Shown: positions 7,525-16,330, counted from the first letter of the stretch. The stretch: DNA of 38,360 bases from Zoogloea sp. (GCA_017309145.1 JAFLDU010000003.1:1-38360), one strand, 5' to 3'. The notes: generated by a model from the letters alone, not told the origin. Translations and numbers: made by a program.

Positions 7525-8186
7525 TGGGCATGAACCGGATCGATCCGAATATGAGATTGAATGCGTATCGACGACAGCAGGGTACGGTGCTGGCCGTGGT
7601 GCTGATCGTTCTGGTGTTGATGATGCTGGGGTCGGTGTCCTTGATGCGATCCATCGACACCTCGGCGCTTCTGACCGGCAACATTGGTTTCAAGCGCGAT
7701 TCGGTCAATACCGCAGCGCAGGGCCTCAACAAGGCCTTTGAGAAGATGAAGCTGGCGGCCTTCACCACCAACCAGGATTCAGTGGCGGGGTGCCCGCCCC
7801 CGGTCGGGACGGGAACGGCGTGCACAGCGGTGACTGAGTGGGTGAAGCTGAATTTCTATCCGCGCGTCCTGGAGACGGACGCCAATGGGATTCCCGTGGT
7901 GCTCAAGGACAAGGCGACTTTCGATGCCAAATTCAAGGCCGGAACCCTGACTGTCAATGGCAACGAAGTCAGGTATCTGATCGAGCGCATGTGCAAGAGG
8001 TATGGTCCCTCGGACAAAACGGTGTGCGTGCTCGATGAATATTCTTCGCCTTCGAGCGAAGGACAAATCTTGGAGAAGCCGGGCTCGGTTGTCTCGCCAG
8101 TGTATCGGGTCACGGTGCGGACAGATGGAGTCCGGAATACGCAGACTTATGCGCAATGGATGGTTTCGTACAGAAGCTTGCAATAG
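7524..8186 (+). CDS. pilX: minor pilin PilX
   Basis: A 220-residue PilX-type minor pilin. The N-terminal hydrophobic segment QQGTVLAVVLIVLVLMML followed by GSVSLMRSIDTSALLTGN matches the PilX_N domain, where a conserved MRS and a TGN-like turn follow the membrane helix. Like other PilX proteins it lacks the standard Glu5 pattern. The ATG overlaps the last base of the pilW stop. PilX acts with PilY1 at the pilus tip and promotes pilus-pilus contact in some species. An ATG two codons downstream (7530) is an alternative start. Confidence 0.85.
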   Translation: MGMNRIDPNMRLNAYRRQQGTVLAVVLIVLVLMMLGSVSLMRSIDTSALLTGNIGFKRDSVNTAAQGLNKAFEKMKLAAFTTNQDSVAGCPPPVGTGTACTAVTEWVKLNFYPRVLETDANGIPVVLKDKATFDAKFKAGTLTVNGNEVRYLIERMCKRYGPSDKTVCVLDEYSSPSSEGQILEKPGSVVSPVYRVTVRTDGVRNTQTYAQWMVSYRSLQ

Positions 8187-8214
8187 GGCAGGTGTTGTCA
8201 TGGAGGTATGGAGT

Positions 8215-11200
8215 ATGAACGCATTCAGGCCTGTTTCCGTGGGTGAGTGCCGTGCGTGGCCTGGAGCGCGTGCCGCGCGTTTCCTGGCGTCCGTTGTGCT
8301 CTGGCAGGCTTTTTTGCCTGTGGCATGGGCATTGGACACGCCCCTGGCCAACACCCCCATTCCCTCCAGCCAGGAAGGTGTGCCGGCCAACGTGATGATG
8401 GCGCTGTCGGTGGAGTTTCCGACCGCTCATAGTCACGCCAACTTCAGTTCTGGAGCCTTTGGTGTCCCGGGGCTCCCCGCCAATTCGGCAGCTGATCCTT
8501 ATTTCGAGCCGACACGCCGTTACCTGGGGTATTTCGACCCGTCCAAGTGCTACAAGTACTCGGGTTCGTCCTCGAACGGTTACTTCTATCCGTCCGGCAA
8601 ATCTACGGGCAGCAATTACACTTGCGATGGGGAGTGGTCCGGGAGCTATATGAACTGGGCCACCATGCACGTGATCGACCTGTTTCGCTGGGCGATGACG
8701 GGCGGTGCGCGGGATGTGGATGTGCCGCTGGACTTCTCAGGTTCCACCACCGCGCAGACCATCCTCAAGAAGGCCTGGTGGTCGGCGGATGGCGGCCAAG
8801 GTGGTTTGTCGAATTTCCCCGATAAGTCCATTTCGTCGGGAAACATCACCAAGTACACGGAATTGTCTGCCAGTGGCTCGAAGAATCTCGTGGCCAGAGT
8901 GTATGGCAACGGGATCAATGTCGATTTCAGCTATAGCGACAGTAATTCATTTACGAGCACCTATAAGAGCTACCAGGTGAGGGTGCTGGTCTGCGACGGT
9001 ACCGATACCACCAAGCACGAATACCCGGATCAGTACTACTGCCAGAAGTACACCAGCGAAGACAAGACAAAGTTCGTCTACAAGCCGGTAGGTCTGATCC
9101 AGAAGAACATCAACCGGATGCGTTTCGGTGCCACGGGCTACCAGAATCTCAATAACACCACCTATGGCGACGATGGCAAGTTGCAGGCCTGGGAGGGGGC
9201 AGTGGTGAAGGCGCAGATCCGCAACACCAAGGATGAGATTACCGAAGCGGGTGCGTTTTATCGGGACCCCTTTCCCTCGGACAAGGGGGGCGATGCGGAT
9301 GTGAGCCGCACGGGCGCCATCAACTACCTGAACCTTTTCGGTTACAAAGCTAAGAACTACAAGCGCTACGACAACGTCAGTGAGATGTATGCAGTCGCCC
9401 TTCGTTACCTGCTGGGGCCGCAGGGCATTGGCAACGTGTCGGCCTACAGCACGCCTCCATCCGGAGTTTCCGCGACCCAGCGGGCGGCGATCAAGGATGA
9501 TTTTCCATTGATCAGCAATTGGGCGGATCCGATGTTCCCGTCCAATCAGGGGGGGGTCTGTCAGAAGCAGTTCATCATCGGTATTGGCGACACCAACTCC
9601 TGTAGCGGATCGGGTTGCGACAGTCACCTGTCCGGTAGCACGACCCCGATGAACGCGGCGGCCTCCGCGGAGCGTTTCGCGGGTGAGACGGCAAATGCCT
9701 GGGCGAAGAAGATCACTGGCTACAGCCTGCCTTTCGATTACATCGCCGGCATGGCCTATGCCGCCAATACGAAGGCTCTGCGTAGCGATTTCCCGAACAT
9801 GAGGGTCAAGACGTACTGGGTGGATGCACTTGAGTACTCCGTGATGGCCTACAACAATCAGTACCAGAAAGCTGCCAAGTACGGTGCGTTCAACGATCTC
9901 AACAATAATGGCGTGCCTGACAATGGCGAATGGAACGCCCTGGGGCAGACCTACAAGGGGACGGCCATCCCCGATGCCTACTTTCCGGCATCCGACCCGG
10001 ATCGCATGGTGGCAGGCCTCAATTCGGCATTCAGCCAGATCAACTCCCTGATTGGCACAGCTGCCGGTGTGGGTTTGACGGGAGCGGTGATTTCCGAGAG
10101 TTTCACCAGCGACGCCATCTTCCAGGCTTCCTATGATTCCCAGTACTGGGCGGGCGACCTCAAGGGGCTGAAGATCACGGCGATCAACGGGACTTCTGGA
10201 GTGATCTCATCCACGCCGATGTGGAGTGCGGCTGCCAAGCTGGATGCGATGGTGTCCGGGACTGGCTGGAATACGACCCGCAAGATCGTGACCCTGGCGC
10301 CCGACTCGGCCGGCAAGCTGGTAGGTGTTCCGTTTCGGACGGCCAACCTGAGCACCGCTCAGAAAACCACGCTGGGCGGCACTGCGACCGAGCAGAGTAA
10401 TGTCCTCAACTACCTGCGGGGCGACACCACCAATCAGTCGACGCTGCTTGTCCGCAAGGCCTACCGCTACAGGGCCTCGGCGCTCGGCGATATTGTTGAT
10501 TCTGGAGCTCTGTACGTCGGACCGCCCAGCTTCCCTTATTCGGATGCGCTCAATCCCGGGTACGCGGCTTTCAAGCTGGCTAATGCCTCGCGCAAGCCGG
10601 TGGTGTTTGTCGGTGCCAACGACGGGATGCTTCATGCGTTTGATGCCCAGGTGAATGGCGCGAGTACGGGGGGGGAGGAGCTCTTTGCCCTCGTACCGAA
10701 CGCTGTGTTCAGGGGGCCGGATGATCTGCCTGCAGAAAGTGGCTTGAAGGCTCTGACGGATAACGCCTATCAGCACCGCTACTACGTCAACGCGACGCCC
10801 ATGGTGAGGGATGTGGACTTCGCGCGTGCGGGGGTTACCCCGAGCGCGTCCGCCACCCCGGATTGGCGCACCCTGCTTGTCACGGGCCTGGGCAAGGGGG
10901 GGCGAAGCTACGTGGCGATCGATGTCACGGACCCCGCCTCTTGGACCTCTGAAACAGCTGTTGCTGGCAAGGTGCTGTGGGAGTTCACCCATGAGGATAT
11001 GGGCTTCACCTTTGGTCGGCCCCTGATTGCCAAGACCGCCAAGTGGGGCTGGGTTGTCATCCTGGCCGGCGGCTACAACAACAACTTGGGATCGGACACG
11101 AGCAAGAAGGGCAAGGGCGTGGTTTTCATTGTCGACCCCAGGAACGGTTCATTGCTTCAGACCGTTTATACGTCCGGAGGTACGGCGGTCAATCCTGCAG

Positions 11201-12036
11201 GTTTGGCGCATGTGAACAGCTACATACCTGATGTTGCCGAGATGACGATGGATTTCCTGTATGCAGGGGATCTGCTAGGTAACGTCTGGCGAATGGACTT
11301 CACCAGCCCATCGTCGAATGTTCCCACGCCGACGCTGATGGCGACGCTGACGGATGGTCTCGGGGTTGCCCAACCCATTACGACAGAGGTTGCGCCTGCC
11401 GCTGCCCCTGACCTTTTCAGGTATGTCTTCGTGGGTACGGGACGTTTGCTGCATAACGATGACCGCGACAATACTCAGCAACAGACCTTTTATGCCTTGA
11501 AGGACGGTACGGTGAGCGCTCCTTACTCGGACCAGGTCGGTGTCGGCAGGCAGTTGCCCAGTGGTGTTTCTTTTCCTTTTGGGAGGAACAACATGGTTGC
11601 CGTGACCAGTCTCATCAGCGGTGCGATCCTGGACGATGAGAAGCCGATGGGGTGGTACTACGACCTCACCGGAGTCAGTGGCAACTACCGGGAGCAGATC
11701 ACGATAAGGCCTCAGACCAACGAAGGTGTTGTGTCCTGGATCGGAACCCTGATGAATCAGGATAAATGCAATCCTGCGGGCCAGAGTAATGCTTACGCAG
11801 TGCACTTCTCTTCTGCCAAGACGGCTTTCGGTCGGATCCAGAACGGCGTACGGGTGCCGGTGGAAATGGTGAGTTCTGCAAGCGGTGTGGTGGGATCAAG
11901 GCTGGTACGGATCGGCAATACCATCCGCCTGCTGGGCTCGTCTTCGGATCCAACCCTTGGAGCTTCCATCCTCGGGAGTCAGGTTGGCGGACTGAGTGAT
12001 CCTCATGTGCTCAACTGGCGGATCATCGGCCAGTGA
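8215..12036 (+). CDS. pilY1: PilY1-type pilus tip adhesin/assembly factor
   Basis: A 1273-residue secreted PilY1/PilC protein that caps type IV pili and controls extension and surface sensing. It has an N-terminal signal peptide of about 39 residues ending VAWA, then the family N-terminal motif (WSGSYMNWATMHVIDLFRWA), a von Willebrand-like region, and a C-terminal beta-propeller ending with LYAGDLLGNVWRMDF (about 1015-1029). A canonical calcium-type loop DLNNNGVPD occupies residues 561-569. The loop normally found just before the YAGDL motif is degenerate (residues 1006-1013). The ATG at 8215 was chosen for GGAGG eight bases upstream and the signal peptide directly following. It is last in the operon and followed by a terminator hairpin. 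Confidence 0.93.
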   Translation: MNAFRPVSVGECRAWPGARAARFLASVVLWQAFLPVAWALDTPLANTPIPSSQEGVPANVMMALSVEFPTAHSHANFSSGAFGVPGLPANSAADPYFEPTRRYLGYFDPSKCYKYSGSSSNGYFYPSGKSTGSNYTCDGEWSGSYMNWATMHVIDLFRWAMTGGARDVDVPLDFSGSTTAQTILKKAWWSADGGQGGLSNFPDKSISSGNITKYTELSASGSKNLVARVYGNGINVDFSYSDSNSFTSTYKSYQVRVLVCDGTDTTKHEYPDQYYCQKYTSEDKTKFVYKPVGLIQKNINRMRFGATGYQNLNNTTYGDDGKLQAWEGAVVKAQIRNTKDEITEAGAFYRDPFPSDKGGDADVSRTGAINYLNLFGYKAKNYKRYDNVSEMYAVALRYLLGPQGIGNVSAYSTPPSGVSATQRAAIKDDFPLISNWADPMFPSNQGGVCQKQFIIGIGDTNSCSGSGCDSHLSGSTTPMNAAASAERFAGETANAWAKKITGYSLPFDYIAGMAYAANTKALRSDFPNMRVKTYWVDALEYSVMAYNNQYQKAAKYGAFNDLNNNGVPDNGEWNALGQTYKGTAIPDAYFPASDPDRMVAGLNSAFSQINSLIGTAAGVGLTGAVISESFTSDAIFQASYDSQYWAGDLKGLKITAINGTSGVISSTPMWSAAAKLDAMVSGTGWNTTRKIVTLAPDSAGKLVGVPFRTANLSTAQKTTLGGTATEQSNVLNYLRGDTTNQSTLLVRKAYRYRASALGDIVDSGALYVGPPSFPYSDALNPGYAAFKLANASRKPVVFVGANDGMLHAFDAQVNGASTGGEELFALVPNAVFRGPDDLPAESGLKALTDNAYQHRYYVNATPMVRDVDFARAGVTPSASATPDWRTLLVTGLGKGGRSYVAIDVTDPASWTSETAVAGKVLWEFTHEDMGFTFGRPLIAKTAKWGWVVILAGGYNNNLGSDTSKKGKGVVFIVDPRNGSLLQTVYTSGGTAVNPAGLAHVNSYIPDVAEMTMDFLYAGDLLGNVWRMDFTSPSSNVPTPTLMATLTDGLGVAQPITTEVAPAAAPDLFRYVFVGTGRLLHNDDRDNTQQQTFYALKDGTVSAPYSDQVGVGRQLPSGVSFPFGRNNMVAVTSLISGAILDDEKPMGWYYDLTGVSGNYREQITIRPQTNEGVVSWIGTLMNQDKCNPAGQSNAYAVHFSSAKTAFGRIQNGVRVPVEMVSSASGVVGSRLVRIGNTIRLLGSSSDPTLGASILGSQVGGLSDPHVLNWRIIGQ

Positions 12037-12058
12037 GAGTCAGGCATCAGCAGCTGAA

Positions 12059-12092
12059 ATGACAAAGGGCGCCGAAAGGCGCCCTTTGTCAT
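12059..12092 (+). terminator. hairpin after pilY1
   Basis: A perfect 13-bp stem (12061-12073 with 12078-12090) around a GAAA tetraloop, extended to 15 bp by flanking AT. It lies 22 bp past the pilY1 stop. There is no long T-run, but stem strength and position support termination of the pilin operon. It separates the operon from the inserted element. Confidence 0.75.
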
Positions 12093-12105
12093 GGATCAAA
12101 ACGGG

Positions 12106-12111
12106 TAATGC
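12106..12111. repeat. left target-site duplication TAATGC
   Basis: TAATGC directly before the left inverted repeat matches the TAATGC at 13701-13706 directly after the right one. The next base, G, also matches on both sides, so the duplication is 6 or 7 bp. Confidence 0.7.
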
Positions 12112-13700
12112 GTCAGCCCTGAACAATCAGCCCGTCCCTTCGCCCGCGCGGACTGAGGACCGCTGAGGCCTTGCCGAATCTTCCAGTTTCCAGTGCAATG
12201 GCATTCACTTTCTGGAAGATTTGGAGCGCAGGTTTCCGATGACGACCCCGGATTTTTTCCGCGCCCGGCTGGACGCGATGATCGATCTGCGTCACCCGCT
12301 CGCGGTATTGGCAACCCGCATGCCGTGGGCCGAGATCGAATCGGCGCTGGCGCCGTGCTTTGCCCGCAAGGACCGCCAAGGGCGTCCGATCGAAGGCCTG
12401 GATCTGTTTGGCCCGACCTTGCAGGTGGCGGGCGCGGGCACCCGCGCAGCAGGGCGCCCGCGCCTGCCGATCCGGCTGATGGTCGGGCTGCTGTATCTGA
12501 AACACGCGTTCGGGGAGAGCGACGAGAGCGTTGTTCAACGATGGGCGGAGAACCCGTATTGGCAGTTCTTTTGCGGCGGTGAGTACTTCGAGACCCGGCT
12601 GCCCTGTAACCCAAGCAATCTCACCCGCTTCCGTCGTGCGCTGGGAGATGCGGGTGTGGAAGAACTCCTGGCCAAGACCATCGAGGCCGCCGTGTCGATG
12701 AAAGCCATTGCTCCGAAAGAGCTGGAGCGGGTCATCGTCGATTCCACGGTACAGGAGAAGGCCATATCCTTTCCCACCGACAGCCGGCTGCTCGACGTGG
12801 CCCGGCGCAAACTGGTGCTGATCGCCAAACGCGCTGGCGTGGTGCTGCGCCAGACCTTCGAGAAGGAAGGCCGCAGCCTCAAGCGGCGGGCCGGCGGCTA
12901 CGCCCACGCCAGACAGTACCGGCGCCTGCGCCGGGTGCTCAAGCGCCAACGGACGGTCCTGGGCCGGGTCATGCGTGATCTGGAACGCTGTCTGCCGCGG
13001 CTCGCCGACGGTTTGAAGGAGATCGCCACCCTGTGGCTCGAGCGGGCCCGGCACATCCACACCCAGCAGCCCAAGGACAAGAACAAGCTCTACGCCCTGC
13101 ACGCACCGGAAGTCGAGTGCATCGGCAAGGGCAAAGCGCGCCAGCCCTATGAGTTTGGCGTCAAGGTGGGTATTGCCACCACCGAGAAAGGCAACCTGAT
13201 CGTCGGGGCCCGAGCCTTTCCGGGCAATCCCTACGACGGCCATACCCTCGCCGAGCAGATCGAGCAGGCGACGATCCTGATGCAGGACGTCAAAGGCGCC
13301 CCGAAGCCCCACACTGCCATCGTGGATCTGGGCTACCGGGGTGTGGAGGTGCCCGGGGTCGAGATCATCCACCGGGGGCGGATCAAGAGCCTGAGCGCCA
13401 AGGCGCGTCGTCTGCTCAAGCGGCGCCAGGCCGTCGAGCCTGTGATCGGACACCTGAAGGACGACTGCGGGCTACGGCGGAACTGGCTCAAAGGATCTGA
13501 AGGGGATGTGCTGCACCCGGTGCTGTGTGCCGCCGGGTACAACCTGCGTTGGTTGATGAGGGCCATTGCCCGTCTGGGGCTGAAGGCCCTTTTTGCGCTC
13601 CGGCTTCTGGTTGGGATGCTTGGGCGGGTGGTCAGTGGCAACGCGGCCTGGCCGTCAGGCTGGCGGCTGGAAGCGGCGAATTGAATATTTCAGGGACGAC
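12112..13700 (+). mobile_element. complete insertion sequence, IS5-like, 1589 bp
   Basis: The element is bounded by imperfect terminal inverted repeats: GTCAGCCCTGAA (12112-12123) and, on the other strand, GTCGTCCCTGAA (13700-13689), matching at 10 of 12 positions. Direct repeats TAATGC flank it. One intact transposase gene fills it. It sits between the pilin operon terminator and the tRNA-Leu gene and interrupts no recognisable gene. Intact ends, gene and target repeats suggest a fairly recent and possibly still active insertion. The family call rests on the transposase; the 6-7 bp duplication is not the usual 4 bp of the IS5 subgroup, so the subgroup is open. Confidence 0.85.
12239..13684 (+). 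CDS. IS5-like DDE transposase
   Basis: A 481-residue DDE transposase. The N-terminal DUF772-type region includes RLPIRLMVGLLYLKHAFGES and NPYWQFFCGG. The three catalytic regions are recognisable: VIVDSTVQEKA (first Asp, about residue 165), AIVDLGYRGVE (second Asp) and AVEPVIGHLKDDCGLRRNWL (Glu, with the Y/R-G-x3-R-type spacing of this superfamily). It is full length with no internal stop. The ATG at 12239 was chosen over an in-frame TTG six codons upstream. It cuts and joins the element ends. Confidence 0.88.
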   Translation: MTTPDFFRARLDAMIDLRHPLAVLATRMPWAEIESALAPCFARKDRQGRPIEGLDLFGPTLQVAGAGTRAAGRPRLPIRLMVGLLYLKHAFGESDESVVQRWAENPYWQFFCGGEYFETRLPCNPSNLTRFRRALGDAGVEELLAKTIEAAVSMKAIAPKELERVIVDSTVQEKAISFPTDSRLLDVARRKLVLIAKRAGVVLRQTFEKEGRSLKRRAGGYAHARQYRRLRRVLKRQRTVLGRVMRDLERCLPRLADGLKEIATLWLERARHIHTQQPKDKNKLYALHAPEVECIGKGKARQPYEFGVKVGIATTEKGNLIVGARAFPGNPYDGHTLAEQIEQATILMQDVKGAPKPHTAIVDLGYRGVEVPGVEIIHRGRIKSLSAKARRLLKRRQAVEPVIGHLKDDCGLRRNWLKGSEGDVLHPVLCAAGYNLRWLMRAIARLGLKALFALRLLVGMLGRVVSGNAAWPSGWRLEAAN

Positions 13701-13706
13701 TAATGC
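13701..13706. repeat. right target-site duplication TAATGC
   Basis: Direct repeat of 12106-12111 abutting the right inverted repeat; together they mark the insertion target, 6-12 bp from the CCA end of the tRNA-Leu gene. Confidence 0.7.
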
Positions 13707-13712
13707 GCGTCT

Positions 13713-13796
13713 TGGTGCGGACGGAGAGACTCGAACTCTCACGCCAAAGGCGCCAGAACCTAAATCTGGTGCGTCTACCAATTTCGCCACGTCCGC
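13713..13796 (-). tRNA. tRNA-Leu (anticodon UAG)
   Basis: Reading the minus strand, the 5' acceptor strand GCGGACG pairs with CGTCCGC before discriminator A and an encoded CCA. The anticodon stem is CCAGA/TCTGG around loop TTTAGGT, giving anticodon TAG (13760-13762 on the complement), which decodes CUA and probably other CUN codons. A long variable arm (CGCCTTTGGCGTG) fits a class II leucine tRNA, and the T-arm is AGAGTTCGAGTCTCT. The length of 84 nt including CCA is normal. Confidence 0.96.
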
Positions 13797-13807
13797 AAGC
13801 GGCGCGC

Positions 13808-13836
13808 ATTGTAACTGTGGACCGGGCCGATGGCCA
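13808..13836 (-). promoter_or_regulatory. promoter of tRNA-Leu
   Basis: On the minus strand TGGCCA (13831-13836) lies 17 bases before TACAAT (13808-13813), a good sigma-70 pair, followed by the GC-rich discriminator GCGCGCCGC and the tRNA 5' end at 13796. GC-rich discriminators are typical of stringently controlled stable-RNA promoters. Confidence 0.6.
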
Positions 13837-13919
13837 GATCGGTGATTGAAGTAGCCGGGGCTGGAAGCTAGCCAGGAAGGGCAGCAGGAGGGGGCCAGCC
13901 GACCCCCGGTGGCAGAGGC

Positions 13920-15179
13920 TCAGCCCCTGCGCATGGCGTCAAAGAACTCACCGTTGTTCTTCGTTGCCTTGATCTTGTCGAGCAGGAACTCCATCGCATC
14001 GATGTCATCCATGCCGTACAGCAGCTTGCGCAGCACCCAGACTTTTTGCAGGACGTCCGACTTGAGCAGCAACTCTTCGCGGCGGGTGCCGGAGCGGTTG
14101 ACGTTGATTGCCGGATACACCCGCTTTTCGGCCATGCGGCGATCCAGGTGGATTTCCATGTTGCCGGTACCCTTGAACTCCTCGTAGATCACGTCGTCCA
14201 TCCGGCTGCCGGTATCGATCAGCGCGGAGGCGATGATGGTCAGGGAGCCACCTTCCTCGATGTTGCGGGCTGCGCCGAAAAAGCGCTTGGGCTTCTGCAG
14301 GGCATTGGCATCCACACCACCGGTCAGCACCTTGCCGGAGGCCGGCACCACGGTGTTGTAGGCACGAGCCAGGCGGGTCAGGGAGTCCAGAAGGATTACC
14401 ACATCCTTCTTGTGTTCGACCAGGCGCTTGGCCTTCTCGATGACCATTTCGGCGACCTGGACGTGACGGATGGCGGGTTCGTCGAAGGTGGAGGCAACCA
14501 CCTCACCCTTCACCGACCGCTGCATCTCGGTCACTTCTTCAGGGCGCTCGTCGATCAGCAGTACGATCACCACCACGTCCGGATGGTTGGACGTGATGGA
14601 GTGGGCGATGTGCTGCAGCATGACCGTCTTGCCGCTCTTGGGGGGGGCGACGAGCAGGCCGCGCTGCCCCTTGCCGATGGGCGCGATCATGTCGATCACG
14701 CGGGAGGTGATGTTCTCCTCGCCCCGGATGTCCCGCTCGAGCTTGAGGCACTGATTGGGGTGCAGCGGAGTCAGGTTCTCGAAGAGGATCTTGTGCTTCG
14801 ACGCCTCGGGCGGCTCGAAATTGACCTTGTCCACCTTGACGAGGGCAAAGTAGCGCTCGCCATCCTTGGGGGTCCTGATCTCACCTTCCACCGTGTCGCC
14901 GGTGTGCAGGTTGAAGCGTCGGATCTGGCTCGGCGACACGTAGATGTCGTCGGTGCCCGCCAGATACGACGTATCGGGTGAGCGCAGGAAGCCAAAGCCG
15001 TCCGGCAGTACCTCCATCACGCCATCGCCGTAGATCGGCTCGCCTTTCTTGGCCCGGTTCTTCAGCAGCGCGAAGACCAGTTCCTGCTTGCGCAGGCGGT
15101 TGGCGCCTTCGATGTCGTTGGCAATGGCCATTTCGAGCAATTGGCCGACGTGGAGGGACTTGAGCTCCGAGAGTTGCAT
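13920..15179 (-). CDS. rho: transcription termination factor Rho
   Basis: A 419-residue hexameric RNA helicase that ends transcription at rut sites. The N-terminal RNA-binding domain shows [18 protein letters not shown] and the cold-shock-like fold around residues 50-120. The ATPase domain has the Walker A motif APPKSGKT (about residue 180), [10 protein letters not shown], Walker [17 protein letters not shown], and the Q/R loop region with [20 protein letters not shown]. Length equals that of Escherichia coli Rho, and no insertion is seen. It lies downstream of trxA, a conserved pairing in proteobacteria. Its leader is rich in C and poor in G, as expected for autogenous control by Rho. Confidence 0.98.
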   Translation of the reverse strand: MQLSELKSLHVGQLLEMAIANDIEGANRLRKQELVFALLKNRAKKGEPIYGDGVMEVLPDGFGFLRSPDTSYLAGTDDIYVSPSQIRRFNLHTGDTVEGEIRTPKDGERYFALVKVDKVNFEPPEASKHKILFENLTPLHPNQCLKLERDIRGEENITSRVIDMIAPIGKGQRGLLVAPPKSGKTVMLQHIAHSITSNHPDVVVIVLLIDERPEEVTEMQRSVKGEVVASTFDEPAIRHVQVAEMVIEKAKRLVEHKKDVVILLDSLTRLARAYNTVVPASGKVLTGGVDANALQKPKRFFGAARNIEEGGSLTIIASALIDTGSRMDDVIYEEFKGTGNMEIHLDRRMAEKRVYPAINVNRSGTRREELLLKSDVLQKVWVLRKLLYGMDDIDAMEFLLDKIKATKNNGEFFDAMRRG

Positions 15180-15180
15180 G

Positions 15181-15240
15181 GCAGGCAGCGGTGGGGGGAG
15201 GGGGAAAGTAAAGGTAGGAGAACAGCGGAGCGCGTAGAGG
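15181..15240 (-). promoter_or_regulatory. C-rich rho leader, rut-like
   Basis: In the transcript of this 60-base stretch just before the rho ATG, 32 bases are C and only 7 are G. Unstructured C-rich, G-poor RNA is what Rho binds, and rho genes are known to be autoregulated through their leaders. The composition is counted directly; its role here is inferred. No Shine-Dalgarno sequence is obvious before the start codon. Confidence 0.45.
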
Positions 15241-15258
15241 TAGGTGCTCTGACTGCAG

Positions 15259-15302
15259 AGCGGCGCCCGGGTTGCCGGATGGCTTGCCCGGAGGGCGCCG
15301 CT
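15259..15302 (-). terminator. hairpin between trxA and rho
   Basis: Arms AGCGGCGCCC (15259-15268) and GGGCGCCGCT (15293-15302) pair perfectly over 10 bp and can extend inward with a 2-base bulge. It lies about 27 bp past the trxA stop. No T-run follows in the direction of transcription, so it may be a weak terminator or an RNA-stabilising hairpin that leaves partial read-through to rho. Confidence 0.5.
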
Positions 15303-15328
15303 ATAACTTGACCAGGAGGGTATCCCGA

Positions 15329-15655
15329 TTACAGATGGCTGTCAATGAAGGCCGCGAGTTGCGACTTCGACAGGGCGCCGACCTTGGTGGCTTCGATGTT
15401 GCCGCCCTTGAACAGCATCAGGGTGGGGATTCCGCGGATGCCGTACTTGGCCGGCGTTTCCTGGTTTTCGTCGATGTTCAGCTTGGCCACCTTGAGCTTG
15501 CCGCCATATTCTTTGGCGACTTCGTCGAGGATGGGGGCGATCATCTTGCAGGGACCACACCATTCAGCCCAGTAATCGACCAGCACGGGGCTGGCGGACT
15601 GCAGAACCTCGCTTTCGAAGTTTGCATCGGTGACGTAATGGATATGTTCGCTCAT
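15329..15655 (-). CDS. trxA: thioredoxin
   Basis: A 108-residue thioredoxin that reduces protein disulfides in the cytoplasm. The active site is [11 protein letters not shown] with cysteines 33 and 36; the cis-proline loop [13 protein letters not shown] is intact, as is the buried Asp (VLVDYWAEW). Length is normal. The ATG at 15655 has GAGGA upstream at five bases, so it is preferred to an in-frame ATG four codons earlier. It lies upstream of rho on the same strand and divergent from fdxA. Confidence 0.97.
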   Translation of the reverse strand: MSEHIHYVTDANFESEVLQSASPVLVDYWAEWCGPCKMIAPILDEVAKEYGGKLKVAKLNIDENQETPAKYGIRGIPTLMLFKGGNIEATKVGALSKSQLAAFIDSHL

Positions 15656-15984
15656 GATTCCTCGCATTCAGTGGGGGCAGGGGTTGCCGGATGGGGCGCC
15701 AAGGTGGCGCGGGGCGTTGCAGCCCATGATCCGTCGACAGGGTAAGAGATCTCCGATCCTAGCGAATATTCCCTGGCAAGAAAAGCGATTTTCTCGTCGC
15801 AGGCGGGGTTTCTTGGCCTCGAAGGCTTGGTCCGGAAGGTGGCTGGGCGCACCGGATGTGGTAGGCGGGTAGGTTGAAGCCTACCGGATCAGGTATATTC
15901 CCGACTTGAAGACATCTTGCCTGCGCAGCTGGTCACCCGTCCGACCGGGGCTGCGGTGGGCCTACCAGAACAGGAGTTTGCCCC
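15656..15984. promoter_or_regulatory. divergent trxA / fdxA intergenic region
   Basis: This 329-bp gap holds no convincing gene. Two dyads are visible: AGAAAA-gcga-TTTTCT (15779-15794) and GGTAGG-ttgaag-CCTACC (15868-15885). A TATATT (15894-15899) could be the -10 element for fdxA, but the TTGAAG upstream is only 14 bases away, so the promoter is not settled. The leader before fdxA ends with AGGAG at eight bases from its ATG. Confidence 0.35.
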
Positions 15985-16308
15985 ATGACCTATGTTGTTA
16001 CCGAAAACTGCATCCGCTGCAAGTACACGGACTGTGTCGATGTGTGCCCCGTGGATTGCTTCCGCGAGGGGCCCAACTTCCTGGTGATCGACCCTGAGGA
16101 GTGCATCGACTGCACCCTGTGCGTCGCCGAGTGCCCGGCGGAGGCGATTTTTGCAGAGGATGATGTGCCGGCCGATCAGCAGGGATTCATCGCACTCAAC
16201 GCAGAGCTTGCGGCCAAGTGGGTTCCCATCGTGGAACGCAAGGAGCCCCCGGCGGACGCGGATGACTGGCGTGGTGTCAAGGACAAGCTGAAGTTCCTCG
16301 AGCGCTGA
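15985..16308 (+). CDS. fdxA: 7Fe ferredoxin FdxA
   Basis: A 107-residue ferredoxin carrying one [3Fe-4S] and one [4Fe-4S] cluster, an electron carrier of the cytoplasm. Nine cysteines (9, 12, 17, 21, 25, 40, 43, 46, 50) follow the pattern of Azotobacter ferredoxin [19 protein letters not shown] and [13 protein letters not shown]. The C-terminal tail with LNAELAAKW and [15 protein letters not shown] is also typical. AGGAG lies upstream of the ATG and a strong terminator follows, so it is probably a single-gene transcript. Partners are not indicated by neighbours. Confidence 0.96.
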   Translation: MTYVVTENCIRCKYTDCVDVCPVDCFREGPNFLVIDPEECIDCTLCVAECPAEAIFAEDDVPADQQGFIALNAELAAKWVPIVERKEPPADADDWRGVKDKLKFLER

Positions 16309-16330
16309 TCCCGGCCCGGTCGAGAGTGCA

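Noticed and set aside
10417..10425. An RGD tripeptide (735-737) in PilY1 that could suggest integrin binding.
   Set aside because: It lies in a YLRGD turn that I recall as common across the PilY1/PilC family, including species without animal hosts, so it is not evidence for integrin binding.
12106..13710. tRNA-associated integration site (att) with an island to the left.
   Set aside because: No integrase gene or repeated tRNA end is present; the direct repeats are explained by the insertion sequence.
13890..13907. GGGGG/CCCCC pairing after the rho stop as a terminator.
   Set aside because: Only five pairs with an imperfect interior and no T-run; I cannot support a terminator.
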